Shown here piece by piece: positions 31,031 to 39,484 of a DNA stretch of 53,448 nucleotides. The DNA comes from Gorillibacterium massiliense (GTDB lineage: Bacteria > Bacillota > Bacilli > Paenibacillales > NBRC-103111): positions 1-53,448 of the forward strand of contig NZ_CBQR020000129.1 of assembly GCF_000455485.1 (NCBI RefSeq), given 5' to 3'. Positions within the stretch are counted from its first letter, which is position 1, and each line of letters begins with the position of its first letter. The notes under the pieces are model-generated. The model saw only the letters and a list, made by a program, of their open reading frames with translations, searched no databases and had not been told where the DNA came from. The position numbers were made by a program, and so were the translations under genes.

Positions 31031-33109
31031 ATGAATCCCAATACCCTTGCCAAACTCGATTATGAACGCATCAAAGAAAAACTGCTGGGCTATGCCGTTA
31101 CCTTCGTCGGCCGGAAACATATTGAACAAATGGAGCCGATGGACCACGCTGTAATGATCCGTCGGAAACTGACAGAATCCGGCGAAGCGCGAGACGTAGC
31201 CGCCTCCAGTACCGGTTTGCCGCTACCGACGTTAACCGGCATGGAAGGGCCGCTGGCTCTTCTGGGAAAAGGCTACATTCTGCCAGCCCGAGACTTAGAG
31301 GCCATCGCACAGTTCATCCGCAGTTGCGGCCACTGGACGAATTTTATTACGCGCAAAGAAGATATCGCCCCAACTTTATCGGCCTACGTTTACTCCATTC
31401 ACGATTTAAAACGGTTAATGGAGGACATCGAAGTTTGCATTCGCCAAGGCCAAATTGAAGATATGGCAAGCGCCGAGCTGAACCGGATTCGCAAGCGCAT
31501 CCGTACTGCAGAAGAGCGGATCAAGCGGAAATTAGACACACTGCTTAGCAAGTACAAAAGCAGCCTGCAAGAAACCATCGTCAGCCAACGTAACGGCCGC
31601 TATGTGTTTGCGGTGAAAAAGGAATTCCGTAAGCTGGTGCCTGGCGCCGTACTCGATGAATCCGCCAGCGGCCAGACCGTATTCATTGAGCCCGCCGATT
31701 TGGCGGAGCTGCAGTCCGAGCTGGCGGCTCTGCGGGCAGAAGAAACCATCGAAGAGGAAAAAATCTTGACCGAACTGACCGGACAAGTCGAAGAGAATGA
31801 AACCGAGCTGAAGATGAATGTGGAGATCATCGGCCATTACGACTTTGTCTTTGCGAAAGGCAAATACGCCCTAAGCATAAATGCACGGGTATGCTCCATT
31901 AACGAGGAGGGCCGCATTCACCTGCGACAAGCCGCACATCCTTTCCTTCAGACTAAGCCAGTCCCACTCACCATTGAAATCGGCGGCAACGGGGCAAGCC
32001 GCTACCGCTCGCTGATCATAACCGGGCCGAACACAGGAGGCAAAACGGTGGCGTTAAAAACCGTCGGCTTGCTCACGTTAATGGCGCTGTCGGGGATGCC
32101 CATTCCAGCTGCGGAGGACAGCAGCGTCCCTGTTTTTTCTAACGTGGAAGTGGACATCGGCGACAATCAAAGCATGGATCAGTCGCTCAGTACTTTCTCG
32201 TCCCATATCAAGACCATCATCCGCATGCTGGACTCGGCGGATTCCCGTACCTTGATTCTTATTGACGAATTGGCAACGGGCACCGACCCCGGCGAAGGAA
32301 TCGGGCTTTCTATCGCGGTATTGGAGGAGCTGTACAGGAAAGGCGCGACGGTTATCGCGACCACCCATTACAACGAAATCAAACAGTTCGCCCAAGTGAC
32401 GCCCGGATTTGAAAATGCCCGGATGGAATTCGATCTGGAGACGCTCCGCCCTCTTTACCGACTGACCATTGGAGTGGCGGGCAGCAGCTATGCTTTTCAT
32501 ATTGCCGGTAAGCTGGGCATCTCTCCCCGGATCATCGAGAGAGCTCGCAGCATTACGAACAGCCATGTATCGGCGAGTCTGCCAGAGCTGCCCAAAGCGG
32601 TTGATCCCAAGGGAGAGTCAACGGATACTGAAAAGTCAGAGAATCGGAACAAGCCACCTATCACCCGCCCCAACCGGAAAGCAGCTGTCCGGCAAGCCGA
32701 AAAACGCATCCGCCAAGAAGCGTTACAGGCGCATACCGGCGCAGATCCGGACCTTTTGCCGAAGAATGGCACTCCCCTTACCGGCGGCAGCAACGGCAGC
32801 GATGATAGCTCTACGAAAACGTTCAAGGTTGGCGACGTCGTCTTCATTCCTTACCTGAAACGCTCCGGCGTGGTGGTGACGGAAGAAGACAAGAAAGGTG
32901 AGCTCATCATCATGGTGCAGAAGCAAAAAATGAAAATTCGCGCCAAGCGCCTGAAGCCGTTTATCGACCGCAAAGAGCTGTATCCGGAGGATTATGATAT
33001 GGACATCGTCTTCGAAACGAAGGAAAACCGCAAAAAGCGGCATTTGATGAGCCGCAAGCACGCAGATGGCGTCACCATCATCACCCCGGAGCAAGATGAA
33101 GAATCATGA
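31031..33109 (+). CDS. MutS2-like ATPase without the Smr domain
   Basis: 692-aa MutS-family protein. It has the clamp and lever region, then the ATPase: P-loop TGPNTGGKT (near residue 332), the ILIDELATGTDP Walker B/signature, and the TTHYNEIKQFA segment typical of MutS2. The C-terminus has a KOW-like FKVGDVVFIPYLKRSGVV segment but ends soon after, without the Smr nuclease domain of full MutS2 (about 785 aa). MutS2 suppresses recombination or splits collided ribosomes; a copy without Smr may have a different task. The start is ATG 31031, with AAAGGAG upstream. Confidence 0.85.
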   Translation: MNPNTLAKLDYERIKEKLLGYAVTFVGRKHIEQMEPMDHAVMIRRKLTESGEARDVAASSTGLPLPTLTGMEGPLALLGKGYILPARDLEAIAQFIRSCGHWTNFITRKEDIAPTLSAYVYSIHDLKRLMEDIEVCIRQGQIEDMASAELNRIRKRIRTAEERIKRKLDTLLSKYKSSLQETIVSQRNGRYVFAVKKEFRKLVPGAVLDESASGQTVFIEPADLAELQSELAALRAEETIEEEKILTELTGQVEENETELKMNVEIIGHYDFVFAKGKYALSINARVCSINEEGRIHLRQAAHPFLQTKPVPLTIEIGGNGASRYRSLIITGPNTGGKTVALKTVGLLTLMALSGMPIPAAEDSSVPVFSNVEVDIGDNQSMDQSLSTFSSHIKTIIRMLDSADSRTLILIDELATGTDPGEGIGLSIAVLEELYRKGATVIATTHYNEIKQFAQVTPGFENARMEFDLETLRPLYRLTIGVAGSSYAFHIAGKLGISPRIIERARSITNSHVSASLPELPKAVDPKGESTDTEKSENRNKPPITRPNRKAAVRQAEKRIRQEALQAHTGADPDLLPKNGTPLTGGSNGSDDSSTKTFKVGDVVFIPYLKRSGVVVTEEDKKGELIIMVQKQKMKIRAKRLKPFIDRKELYPEDYDMDIVFETKENRKKRHLMSRKHADGVTIITPEQDEES

Positions 33110-33138
33110 CCAATAATAAGAAATGGAGTTGTTAAACG

Positions 33139-34107
33139 ATGAATCAAAACGAAGTTATCATTCGCTCCGAAAAAGTAAGAGATTACGCCGGAATCGCAGC
33201 CGTTCACACCGAAGCGTTTCAGAACAAATCCTTTACGGGGGAAGCCGTTCTTGTCGATATGCTGCGCAGAAGACGTCGCTTCGATCCGGAGTTATCCATT
33301 GTGGCAGAAAAAGACGGGGAGATCGTCGCTCACTGCCTCCTAACTCCTTGCACGGTGTGGGTTGAAGGAGAGGAGGTTCCCACTGTATTTTTCGCCCCGG
33401 TTGGCGTTCGCCCGGATCACCAGGGCAAAGGGATGGGAGGTCGAATTATCGAGGAAGGCATCCAACGTGCCCGGAAGAAAGGTAATGCTCTCGTTTTCCT
33501 TTTAGGACACTCGAGGTACTACCCCCGTTTCGGCTTCCATACTCATATATTCGGAACGAGCCGAATCGCCATAACTGTGCCAGCCGTATCCGATCTAGCC
33601 GTCGGTTTATCGGAACGCCGGGTGGTGCCGGAAGATATTCCTCAACTTATGAGCATGTGGGAACTCTGGTATAGTCAAGGAGACTTTGCCGTTCAACCGG
33701 AACAAGATTTGACGGAATGGATCAGCCTCGCTTCCAAATTTCAATATTCTGTCATCTGCTGCGGCTCTGAAGTGATCGGATTCGTGAAATACCAAACCCG
33801 CAAGCCGTCTGAGATAACCATGCTCCTATCTAAGGATAAATCCAGCGCTTCCGCCATATTGGCCTTCATCCAAGAAAAAACAGATGAGCCGGTCGAGAGT
33901 GTCCTCCATTTAGAACTCCATCCAAAAATGGCGGAAATGATGATTCCTTTTCCCTTCACGATCGAGCAATTCCACTGGGAAGCCGCTATGGCCCAGGTCC
34001 TTGACCCTGAGCATGCAGCCGCTGCCAGCTACATTCGGGAAGCGGAGAAGAAGTCCCGCTTGGCCGGTCCCGTTCATTGGCCGGTTGAATTTGATCTAAT
34101 GGATTAG
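33139..34107 (+). CDS. GNAT-family N-acetyltransferase
   Basis: 322-aa acetyltransferase. The acetyl-CoA loop is VRPDHQGKGMGGRIIEEG (near residue 95), and ALVFLLGHSRYYPRFGF is typical of YhbS-type members. A second, C-terminal half of about 150 aa is more diverged and may be a degenerate second GNAT fold. The substrate is unknown. It starts 29 bp after the MutS2-like gene and is probably cotranscribed. It ends at a bidirectional terminator. Confidence 0.85.
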   Translation: MNQNEVIIRSEKVRDYAGIAAVHTEAFQNKSFTGEAVLVDMLRRRRRFDPELSIVAEKDGEIVAHCLLTPCTVWVEGEEVPTVFFAPVGVRPDHQGKGMGGRIIEEGIQRARKKGNALVFLLGHSRYYPRFGFHTHIFGTSRIAITVPAVSDLAVGLSERRVVPEDIPQLMSMWELWYSQGDFAVQPEQDLTEWISLASKFQYSVICCGSEVIGFVKYQTRKPSEITMLLSKDKSSASAILAFIQEKTDEPVESVLHLELHPKMAEMMIPFPFTIEQFHWEAAMAQVLDPEHAAAASYIREAEKKSRLAGPVHWPVEFDLMD

Positions 34108-34123
34108 CCAGCCAAATCTCAGC

Positions 34124-34164
34124 AAAAAAAAACGAAGCGCCGCCAACAGCAGCGCTTCGTTTTC
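34124..34164. terminator. Bidirectional terminator
   Basis: AACGAAGCGC/GCGCTTCGTT stem flanked by an A-run on one side and TTTC on the other. It separates the GNAT gene from the convergent Nudix gene, whose stop codon touches it. Confidence 0.85.
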
Positions 34165-34559
34165 TATATCTGCCCGCTTTCATGCAGGCTGTCGAATATG
34201 AGCCCTGTAACGTCCGATACCCGGTTGCGGTCCTCATAGGTTAACCAGGCTAGTTCTTCAATTTCCGAAGCGGGCTGCAATTCTCCTCTATACTCCGCCG
34301 AGTAGCAAGCCATTTTCACCCGTTTGCCATGCTTTCCATGTGCCTCCGCCTCGAAGGTTCCGAAATAGGAAATAGTTTCTGGTATAATCGAGACGGATAA
34401 TTCTTCGGCAACTTCCCGCTGCAGGGTTTCCTCATCCGTTTCGCCGGGATCGCGCTTGCCGCCAGGCATGTAATAGGTATCTTTCCCTTTAGAGCGGGCG
34501 CAAAGAACTTTTCTGTCGACGATATGAACCCAAGCGATTTTATCAATGGCATTATCCAT
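34164..34559 (-). CDS. Nudix hydrolase
   Basis: 131-aa single-domain Nudix protein. The Nudix box is GGKRDPGETDEETLQREVAEELSVSI (the usual G-x5-E-x7-REU-x-EE pattern). It probably hydrolyses a nucleoside diphosphate derivative; the substrate cannot be told. Residues CARSKGKDTYYMPGG before the box are typical. It is adjacent to the rhodanese gene with 47 bp between. Confidence 0.88.
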   Translation of the reverse strand: MDNAIDKIAWVHIVDRKVLCARSKGKDTYYMPGGKRDPGETDEETLQREVAEELSVSIIPETISYFGTFEAEAHGKHGKRVKMACYSAEYRGELQPASEIEELAWLTYEDRNRVSDVTGLIFDSLHESGQI

Positions 34560-34606
34560 TCCGTTTCCCCCTATCCTGCAAGAGGCTCAAGGGCTCCTAC
34601 AGTCAT

Positions 34607-34948
34607 TCAATTTCTTGTCAGCTTGTCTTTATCTTTCCACGCGCTGAGGCCGCCGGTCATGTTCACCACGTTATAGCCTTTTTCGCTTAATAATTCGCAA
34701 GCCAACCCGCTGCGACCGCCGCTTTTGCACATGACGATCATCTCCTGCTTGGGGTCCAGCTCATCAAGACGTTCCAGCAATTGTCCCAATGGTATATGTT
34801 TGGCGCCGGCTACATGCCCTTCAACCCATTCAGCGGGCTCGCGTACGTCCAACATAAAGAGAGGCTTCCCACCGTTCATTTCGGCTGCGACTTCTTTGGG
34901 CGTCATACTTTTCGATATTTGAAAGGCCACCTCATCTCTTCCCTTCAT
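34607..34948 (-). CDS. Rhodanese-domain protein
   Basis: 113-aa single rhodanese domain, a sulfur-transfer fold. The active-site cysteine lies in MCKSGGRS (C74 from the ATG), and LDVREPAEWVEGHVAGAKHIPLG is the conserved N-terminal block. The start is uncertain: the ATG at 34948 has a poor ribosome site, and an in-frame GTG at 34930 is better placed after an AAGGGAAG stretch. It is cytoplasmic. Confidence 0.88.
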   Translation of the reverse strand: MKGRDEVAFQISKSMTPKEVAAEMNGGKPLFMLDVREPAEWVEGHVAGAKHIPLGQLLERLDELDPKQEMIVMCKSGGRSGLACELLSEKGYNVVNMTGGLSAWKDKDKLTRN

Positions 34949-35049
34949 CTCAAAAGTAATCGATGCATTATCTTCTATAATGCCTGATATTCGCTGGTAT
35001 TCGCAAGATCAACTGGCCTATCCGCTCTTTTAGAGAACAGCCGAAAACG

Positions 35050-35090
35050 CAAAAACACTGCAAGGCTAATATCAGCTTTGCAGTGTTTTC
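35050..35090. terminator. Terminator
   Basis: AAAACACTGCAA/TTGCAGTGTTTT stem with inner GCT/AGC pairing and T-runs on both sides. It most likely ends the small membrane-protein gene on the minus strand. Confidence 0.8.
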
Positions 35091-35103
35091 CTATGCGGCT
35101 ATT

Positions 35104-35298
35104 TTATTTGGACAAACGCTGAAGCTCCCGGGTAATCTGCTCGTTCTGCTGCTTTAATTGGGCGATTTCCCCGCGAAGATCCGCATCTCCGCCGGAAGTC
35201 TTTTTCGGAGAACCATGCTTGTGCATACCGCCCATGCCCAGCATCATGACAATCATCATTACCGGGCAAACCAATGCCACTAGCCAAGACCAGTTCAT
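35104..35298 (-). CDS. Small membrane protein, DUF2933-like
   Basis: 64-aa protein with one membrane helix (about 4-22), a Gly/Met/His-containing stretch, then a short charged coiled coil (LRGEIAQLKQQNEQITREL). This resembles short DUF2933-type proteins; the assignment is tentative. AGGAGG lies 9 nt upstream of ATG 35298. The window between it and the next gene holds no further feature. Confidence 0.65.
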   Translation of the reverse strand: MNWSWLVALVCPVMMIVMMLGMGGMHKHGSPKKTSGGDADLRGEIAQLKQQNEQITRELQRLSK

Positions 35299-35496
35299 AT
35301 CGTGCCACCTCCTCCTACTTCGTTGAACTGAACACCTTCAGGATACCGCTGTATTTTGTGGAAACGATGAAGAAACGTTGTCGTTTCTGTGTGATTCTGA
35401 CCTTGCTCCCCATACTTTTCACACATACTGCTGCTATCATCGGTTTCTACAATCGATGGTTCGCAGATTTCAATATCTAGAAGGACGGTTCTTACC

Positions 35497-35919
35497 ATGA
35501 GAACGCTCAAATTCATAACGAATCAATTAAAAATCGGAGATTATCTCCTAATTGGTTGTTTGTTAGTCACCGCCTCTGTCTATATTTTTCACGAAAAAAT
35601 GCATCTATGGGGCAACAGCGGAAGCGTAGGTGAACCCTATGCCATTATTTCCGTTGATGGGAAACCCGATCAAACCGTGGAATTGACTGAAGAAGAGCGG
35701 TACATCGAGATCAGTACCTCTCGCGGGTATGACCGGCTTCGCGTTCGCAATAATGGCATTGAAGTCGTAAAATCCGATTGCCCGGAAAAAATCTGCTTCA
35801 CCTACGGTCTCATCCAAAAGCCCGGCGAAACAATCATCTGCTTGCCTCTGCGCATGGTGGTGACGATCAAGAGTACCGGAAAACCCGTCCAGAACCAGGT
35901 TGACGCCGTAGTGAACTGA
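35497..35919 (+). CDS. NusG domain II-containing membrane protein
   Basis: 140-aa protein with one N-terminal membrane helix (about 14-31) and an extracytoplasmic NusG_II-like domain; ICFTYGLIQKPGETIICLPLRMVVTI is characteristic. Members often occur near heptaprenyl diphosphate synthase and thiamine lipoprotein genes, and their role is unclear. Cysteines at DCPEKIC and IICLP are conserved in the family. A weak ribosome site (AGAAGGACGG) precedes the ATG. Confidence 0.8.
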   Translation: MRTLKFITNQLKIGDYLLIGCLLVTASVYIFHEKMHLWGNSGSVGEPYAIISVDGKPDQTVELTEEERYIEISTSRGYDRLRVRNNGIEVVKSDCPEKICFTYGLIQKPGETIICLPLRMVVTIKSTGKPVQNQVDAVVN

Positions 35920-35929
35920 ATCCCGCTAT

Positions 35930-36133
35930 TCAACTTCTTCCCTTTCGGTTTCGCAGCCAATAGTACAAAACGCCGCCAAGAACGCCTGCTGCCATCATGA
36001 TCATGCATGCCTTTTTGAAGATGCGTCCTGCGACCAGAACCATATCGCTGCGGTAAAAAGCAGCCGAGACGATCATACAGCCGATGCCCATTCCGATCAG
36101 CAGAAGCGCGATCAGCCACTCACTTTTTTTCAT
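35930..36133 (-). CDS. Small membrane protein
   Basis: 67-aa protein with two predicted membrane helices (about 6-24 and 38-56) and a basic C-terminus. The start ATG 36133 overlaps the end of the sensor kinase gene by 14 bp, so the two are likely coupled. Function not recognised. It is convergent with the NusG-II gene, 10 bp away. Confidence 0.6.
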   Translation of the reverse strand: MKKSEWLIALLLIGMGIGCMIVSAAFYRSDMVLVAGRIFKKACMIMMAAGVLGGVLYYWLRNRKGRS

Positions 36134-37538
36134 TCTCAAGCCCTTCTTCCCATGCACCGGTTAGCGGAATGTCCAGCCGAAAACATGTCCCGCTACCTGT
36201 GTTCCCTGATACGGTTACGGTGCCACCATGCAACTCAATCAGCTTCTTTACGATAGGCAACCCTAAACCGGTGCCGCCGAACTGGCGGGAACGGGATTTT
36301 TCCACCCGATAAAACCGGTCAAAGACATAGGGACGCTCCTCTTCCGGTATTCCGATTCCGGTGTCGGTAACCGTCACGATGGCGTGTTTGTCTGTTTGTT
36401 CCACCCTGAGTTCAATGCTGCCCAATTCCGTATATCGAACCGCGTTGTCCAGCAGGTTCAACATCACCTGTTCCATTCGCAGCCCATCGGCATAGACAAC
36501 GGGCGGTGATGAAGGGATATGCACATTAAGTTGCAGCCCCTTTTCTCTTGCCTTCCATTCCGCTTTTTCCGCCGCCTGCTGCACAAGTTCCCCTAAATCG
36601 ATCCATTCGGGAGAGAGATGGATTTGGCCCTCATCCATTTTAGCCAGTTCAAACAAATCGTCGACGAGGGCTTGAATGCGCTTCGCTTCCTGGGCGATGA
36701 TTCCCAGATACCGGTCCCGCTCCTCTTCCGTATCATAAAGCCGTTCCCGCAGCACATTCGCGTATCCTTCCAGATAGGTAATGGGTGTCCGCAGCTCATG
36801 GGAAATGTCGGCGAAAAATTGCTGCCGGTTGTCCCGGTACCGCTTGAGGTCCTGGGCCAGATCATTGATCGCCGCCGCCAGCGACCCGATTTCATCCTTG
36901 CTGCCGACGCTCACGCGGGTATCCAGTTCCCCCGCGGCTATGCGCTTAGTAGCCCGCTGCATTTGAATGAGCGGCCGGGACATCATTTGCGAAATAATCC
37001 AGGTCATGCCGAGCGCCAGCAGAAAAGCGCCGATCCCGGATAAAATCAGCAGATTTTGCACCGCCGCCACAGAGCTATCCCGATGCTTGGTAGACGCCAT
37101 AACATATAAGGCGCTCTGAATGCCTTCTTTGCCATTCAATGGCCGCCCGACGACTAAATACCGATTGCCATCTGGGTCGGTATGCTCAAAGCTTATTTCC
37201 TCTCCCGCAAAGATGTTTTCCACATCGCGATTATGGATAAAGGTACGATCGGTGGGATCATGCTCCCCCAGATGAATCATATTGCCGTCCTTCTTGAGAT
37301 AAAAAATGCTGACATCAGAAAATTCCGCAAAGGTCCGCAACATCTCATCGGAGGTGCCAGACCCGGATTCCGCCATCGCAGCAAAATGCGCTGCCATTTC
37401 CTCGACTTGGAGCTTCATCTCCGCCGAATAAAAGCGGGAAAACATGCGTTCGACCGCTAATCCCAGCGACAGCAGCACGACCACCAATACGGCGAGGATG
37501 GTAAGTCCCAGTTTTATGCCGATCCGGTTCTGTTTCAT
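36120..37538 (-). CDS. Sensor histidine kinase, HAMP type
   Basis: 472-aa kinase with TM1 at about 8-30, an extracellular domain of about 130 aa, TM2 at about 162-182, HAMP at about 183-235, the phospho-acceptor H247 in ISHELRTP, N-box NLLDNAVRY and G-boxes DTGIGI and GTGLGLPI. It pairs with the OmpR-type regulator just upstream, overlapping it by 4 bp. The signal is unknown. The shared operon ends with the small membrane protein. Confidence 0.94.
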   Translation of the reverse strand: MKQNRIGIKLGLTILAVLVVVLLSLGLAVERMFSRFYSAEMKLQVEEMAAHFAAMAESGSGTSDEMLRTFAEFSDVSIFYLKKDGNMIHLGEHDPTDRTFIHNRDVENIFAGEEISFEHTDPDGNRYLVVGRPLNGKEGIQSALYVMASTKHRDSSVAAVQNLLILSGIGAFLLALGMTWIISQMMSRPLIQMQRATKRIAAGELDTRVSVGSKDEIGSLAAAINDLAQDLKRYRDNRQQFFADISHELRTPITYLEGYANVLRERLYDTEEERDRYLGIIAQEAKRIQALVDDLFELAKMDEGQIHLSPEWIDLGELVQQAAEKAEWKAREKGLQLNVHIPSSPPVVYADGLRMEQVMLNLLDNAVRYTELGSIELRVEQTDKHAIVTVTDTGIGIPEEERPYVFDRFYRVEKSRSRQFGGTGLGLPIVKKLIELHGGTVTVSGNTGSGTCFRLDIPLTGAWEEGLENEKK

Positions 37539-38248
37539 GGCCGTTCACTGACGCTGTGGAATTTATAGCCGATTCCCCATACCGTTTGAATCGGGTTATA
37601 GGCTAGGCCGGCTTTTTGCGCTTTTTCCCGGATATTCTTGACATGGGTGTCAACGACGCGTGACTCGCCTTGATAATCGCAGCCCCAAATCCGTTCCACC
37701 AAATCCTCCCGGCTAAATGCCCGCAGCTTGTTTTCCGCCATAACGGCCAAAAGATCAAATTCCTTGTGGGTAAAATCCACATTGCGGTCGCATATAACAA
37801 TCTCCCGGCTATCGGGAAAGATCCGCAAACCGGGAAATTCCATGAGAGTTTCTTTGGGTAGAGCGAATTGAGCCTGCGACAGCGATGAGCGGCGGAGCAG
37901 AGAATGAATACGAGCCAGCAGCTCCTCAGGCTCAAAAGGTTTCGTTAAATAGTCGTCCGCACCCAAGCTCAGCCCGGACACTTTATCTTTCGTTTCCGAG
38001 CGCGCCGTGAGCATGATTATCGGAACGGTTTGGGTTTCCCTGATCGCCTTGCATACCTGCCAGCCATCCATATCCGGCATCATGACATCGAGCAATATCA
38101 TATCGAAAGACTGGGCTCCGGCCATTTCCAGCGCTTCCCTGCCCGTCCTCGCTTCTTTTACATCAAAGCCTTCTTTGGTCAAATAGATCCGCAACAGATT
38201 GCGCATGTTCCATTCATCGTCAACGATCAAAATCTGAAGCTTGGGCAC
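37535..38248 (-). CDS. OmpR-family response regulator
   Basis: 237-aa regulator: receiver with the DD pair at 10-11, phospho-acceptor D54 (ILLDVMMPDMDGW) and lysine in LTKPFEPEEL, then a winged-helix domain (FTHKEFDLLAVMAENKLRAFSREDLVERIWG). It is the first gene of the operon with the kinase. Its upstream region (38249-38345) shows no clear promoter, although TTGTAGCGAATAGATG is a loose candidate. Confidence 0.94.
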   Translation of the reverse strand: MPKLQILIVDDEWNMRNLLRIYLTKEGFDVKEARTGREALEMAGAQSFDMILLDVMMPDMDGWQVCKAIRETQTVPIIMLTARSETKDKVSGLSLGADDYLTKPFEPEELLARIHSLLRRSSLSQAQFALPKETLMEFPGLRIFPDSREIVICDRNVDFTHKEFDLLAVMAENKLRAFSREDLVERIWGCDYQGESRVVDTHVKNIREKAQKAGLAYNPIQTVWGIGYKFHSVSERP

Positions 38249-38345
38249 GATCGAATCCCCTTCCCTGACAAAAAAAGCGTTTCTTCTATTGTAGCGAATA
38301 GATGTGAGGAAACAATGGGGTTTTCATTTGCGGAAAAACGTACAG

Positions 38346-38381
38346 AAAAAAGCGGCCCCAGGAAATCTCCCAAGCGCCGCT
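38346..38381 (-). terminator. Terminator
   Basis: AGCGGC/GCCGCT stem with inner pairing, followed on the minus strand by TTTTTTCTG. It lies 40 bp after the hypothetical gene at 38421. Confidence 0.75.
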
Positions 38382-38420
38382 GTCTTCCTCTATTTAGTGC
38401 CGAAACGAAAGCGATCCGAC

Positions 38421-38747
38421 TTAACCGACGTGTTCCTTGGTATCATTGGTTTCGTACCAATAATCCAATACTTTGCCCGACATGACTTTGCCGATGATGT
38501 ATTCCTCTTGACGGCTCGAAAATTGGGCGGTCCAATCGACCTCCAGCTCCCGGCACAGCTTGACGATGGTCAAAAGCTCCGACCACGCCACATAGCGTTT
38601 GTACCAGAAAAATTGAGGATGTTCAATCATATAGGGATACAGATCGTCAAAATCCGTATGTTTGCAATCAAGAGCGCGTTCAAAATGAATCTTGGCTTCC
38701 GTCAGCTTTTCAAGCAAATATTCTTCGGCAATCGTACCATTCCCCAT
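38421..38747 (-). CDS. Hypothetical protein
   Basis: 108-aa acidic, soluble protein beginning MGNGTIAEEYLLEKLTEA. It is rich in Trp and Tyr (HPQFFWYKRYVAWSE) and predicted largely helical. No family recognised. ATG 38747 was chosen because AGGAGG lies 8 nt upstream; an open frame further upstream runs through the xpt end and is not supported. It follows xpt by 70 bp and is probably cotranscribed. Confidence 0.65.
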   Translation of the reverse strand: MGNGTIAEEYLLEKLTEAKIHFERALDCKHTDFDDLYPYMIEHPQFFWYKRYVAWSELLTIVKLCRELEVDWTAQFSSRQEEYIIGKVMSGKVLDYWYETNDTKEHVG

Positions 38748-38817
38748 AGTGCAAGCCTCCTCTCTATAAAGCTTAGCCATATTATAGCGAAAAAAGGCAC
38801 TGGAGAAAAGGTGAAAA

Positions 38818-39387
38818 TCACTCCAATTCGATGAATCCAGGCTCCATGCGAAGAATTCTCGCCAGGGAATCGACACGGATGCCCGTTTCCCGAATGGAAG
38901 GAGCGCCAAGCTGAAACGCCTTTTCCACAGCAATCCCCACGCCCACTAACGCCGCTCCGGAATGCCCGATAATGCGAATGAGCCCCCGGGCCGCGTCGCC
39001 ATTGGCGATGAAGTCGTCGATGATCAATACCCGGTCATCTTTAGTCAGGAATTGCTTGGAGATCATGATATCGGTGACAATGCCCTTGGTAAAGGACGGC
39101 ACCCGCTCCAGCCAACAGTCGTTGTCCGTTGTCAGCGTCTTTTTGCGCCGGGCAAAAATAAGCGGCACCTTCATCTCGTACGCCGTTGCAAAGGCGATGG
39201 TGATACCCGACGATTCCACCGTGACGACCTTCGTCACGCCTTCCTCTTTAAACCGTCTGGCAAATTCCTTGCCCATTTCCATGATTAGTTCCGTATCGAC
39301 CTGATGATTGAGGATTGCGTCCAGTTTCAACACATCACTGGTCAAAACGATGCCTTGCTGTCTAATTCTCTCTTTTAACAGTTCCAT
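38818..39387 (-). CDS. xpt: Xanthine phosphoribosyltransferase
   Basis: 189-aa type I phosphoribosyltransferase that salvages xanthine to XMP. The PRPP-binding loop is VLIIDDFIANGDAARGL. The N-terminal pattern (LLKERIRQQG..L..DVLKLDAILNHQVD) matches Bacillus Xpt (194 aa). ATG 39387 was chosen over a GTG four codons upstream that sits on top of the GGAGG. Bacillus xpt has a guanine riboswitch; here only about 100 bp separate it from the next gene and no such aptamer is visible. Confidence 0.92.
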   Translation of the reverse strand: MELLKERIRQQGIVLTSDVLKLDAILNHQVDTELIMEMGKEFARRFKEEGVTKVVTVESSGITIAFATAYEMKVPLIFARRKKTLTTDNDCWLERVPSFTKGIVTDIMISKQFLTKDDRVLIIDDFIANGDAARGLIRIIGHSGAALVGVGIAVEKAFQLGAPSIRETGIRVDSLARILRMEPGFIELE

Positions 39388-39484
39388 GAACCGGCTCACC
39401 CTCCACAGCTTCCTTCTTTCGCTATATCATAGCAAAATCCATCCCTCCTGAACATAGCTTGAGCGCTTCTATCACAAATCGGCT

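Noticed and set aside
38748-38933. N-terminal extension of the hypothetical gene at 38421
   Set aside because: The open frame reaches into xpt, but the ribosome site AGGAGG sits just before ATG 38747 and the extension is low quality.
39388-39484. Guanine riboswitch upstream of xpt
   Set aside because: Known for Bacillus xpt, but only 97 bp are available and the conserved loop sequences are missing.
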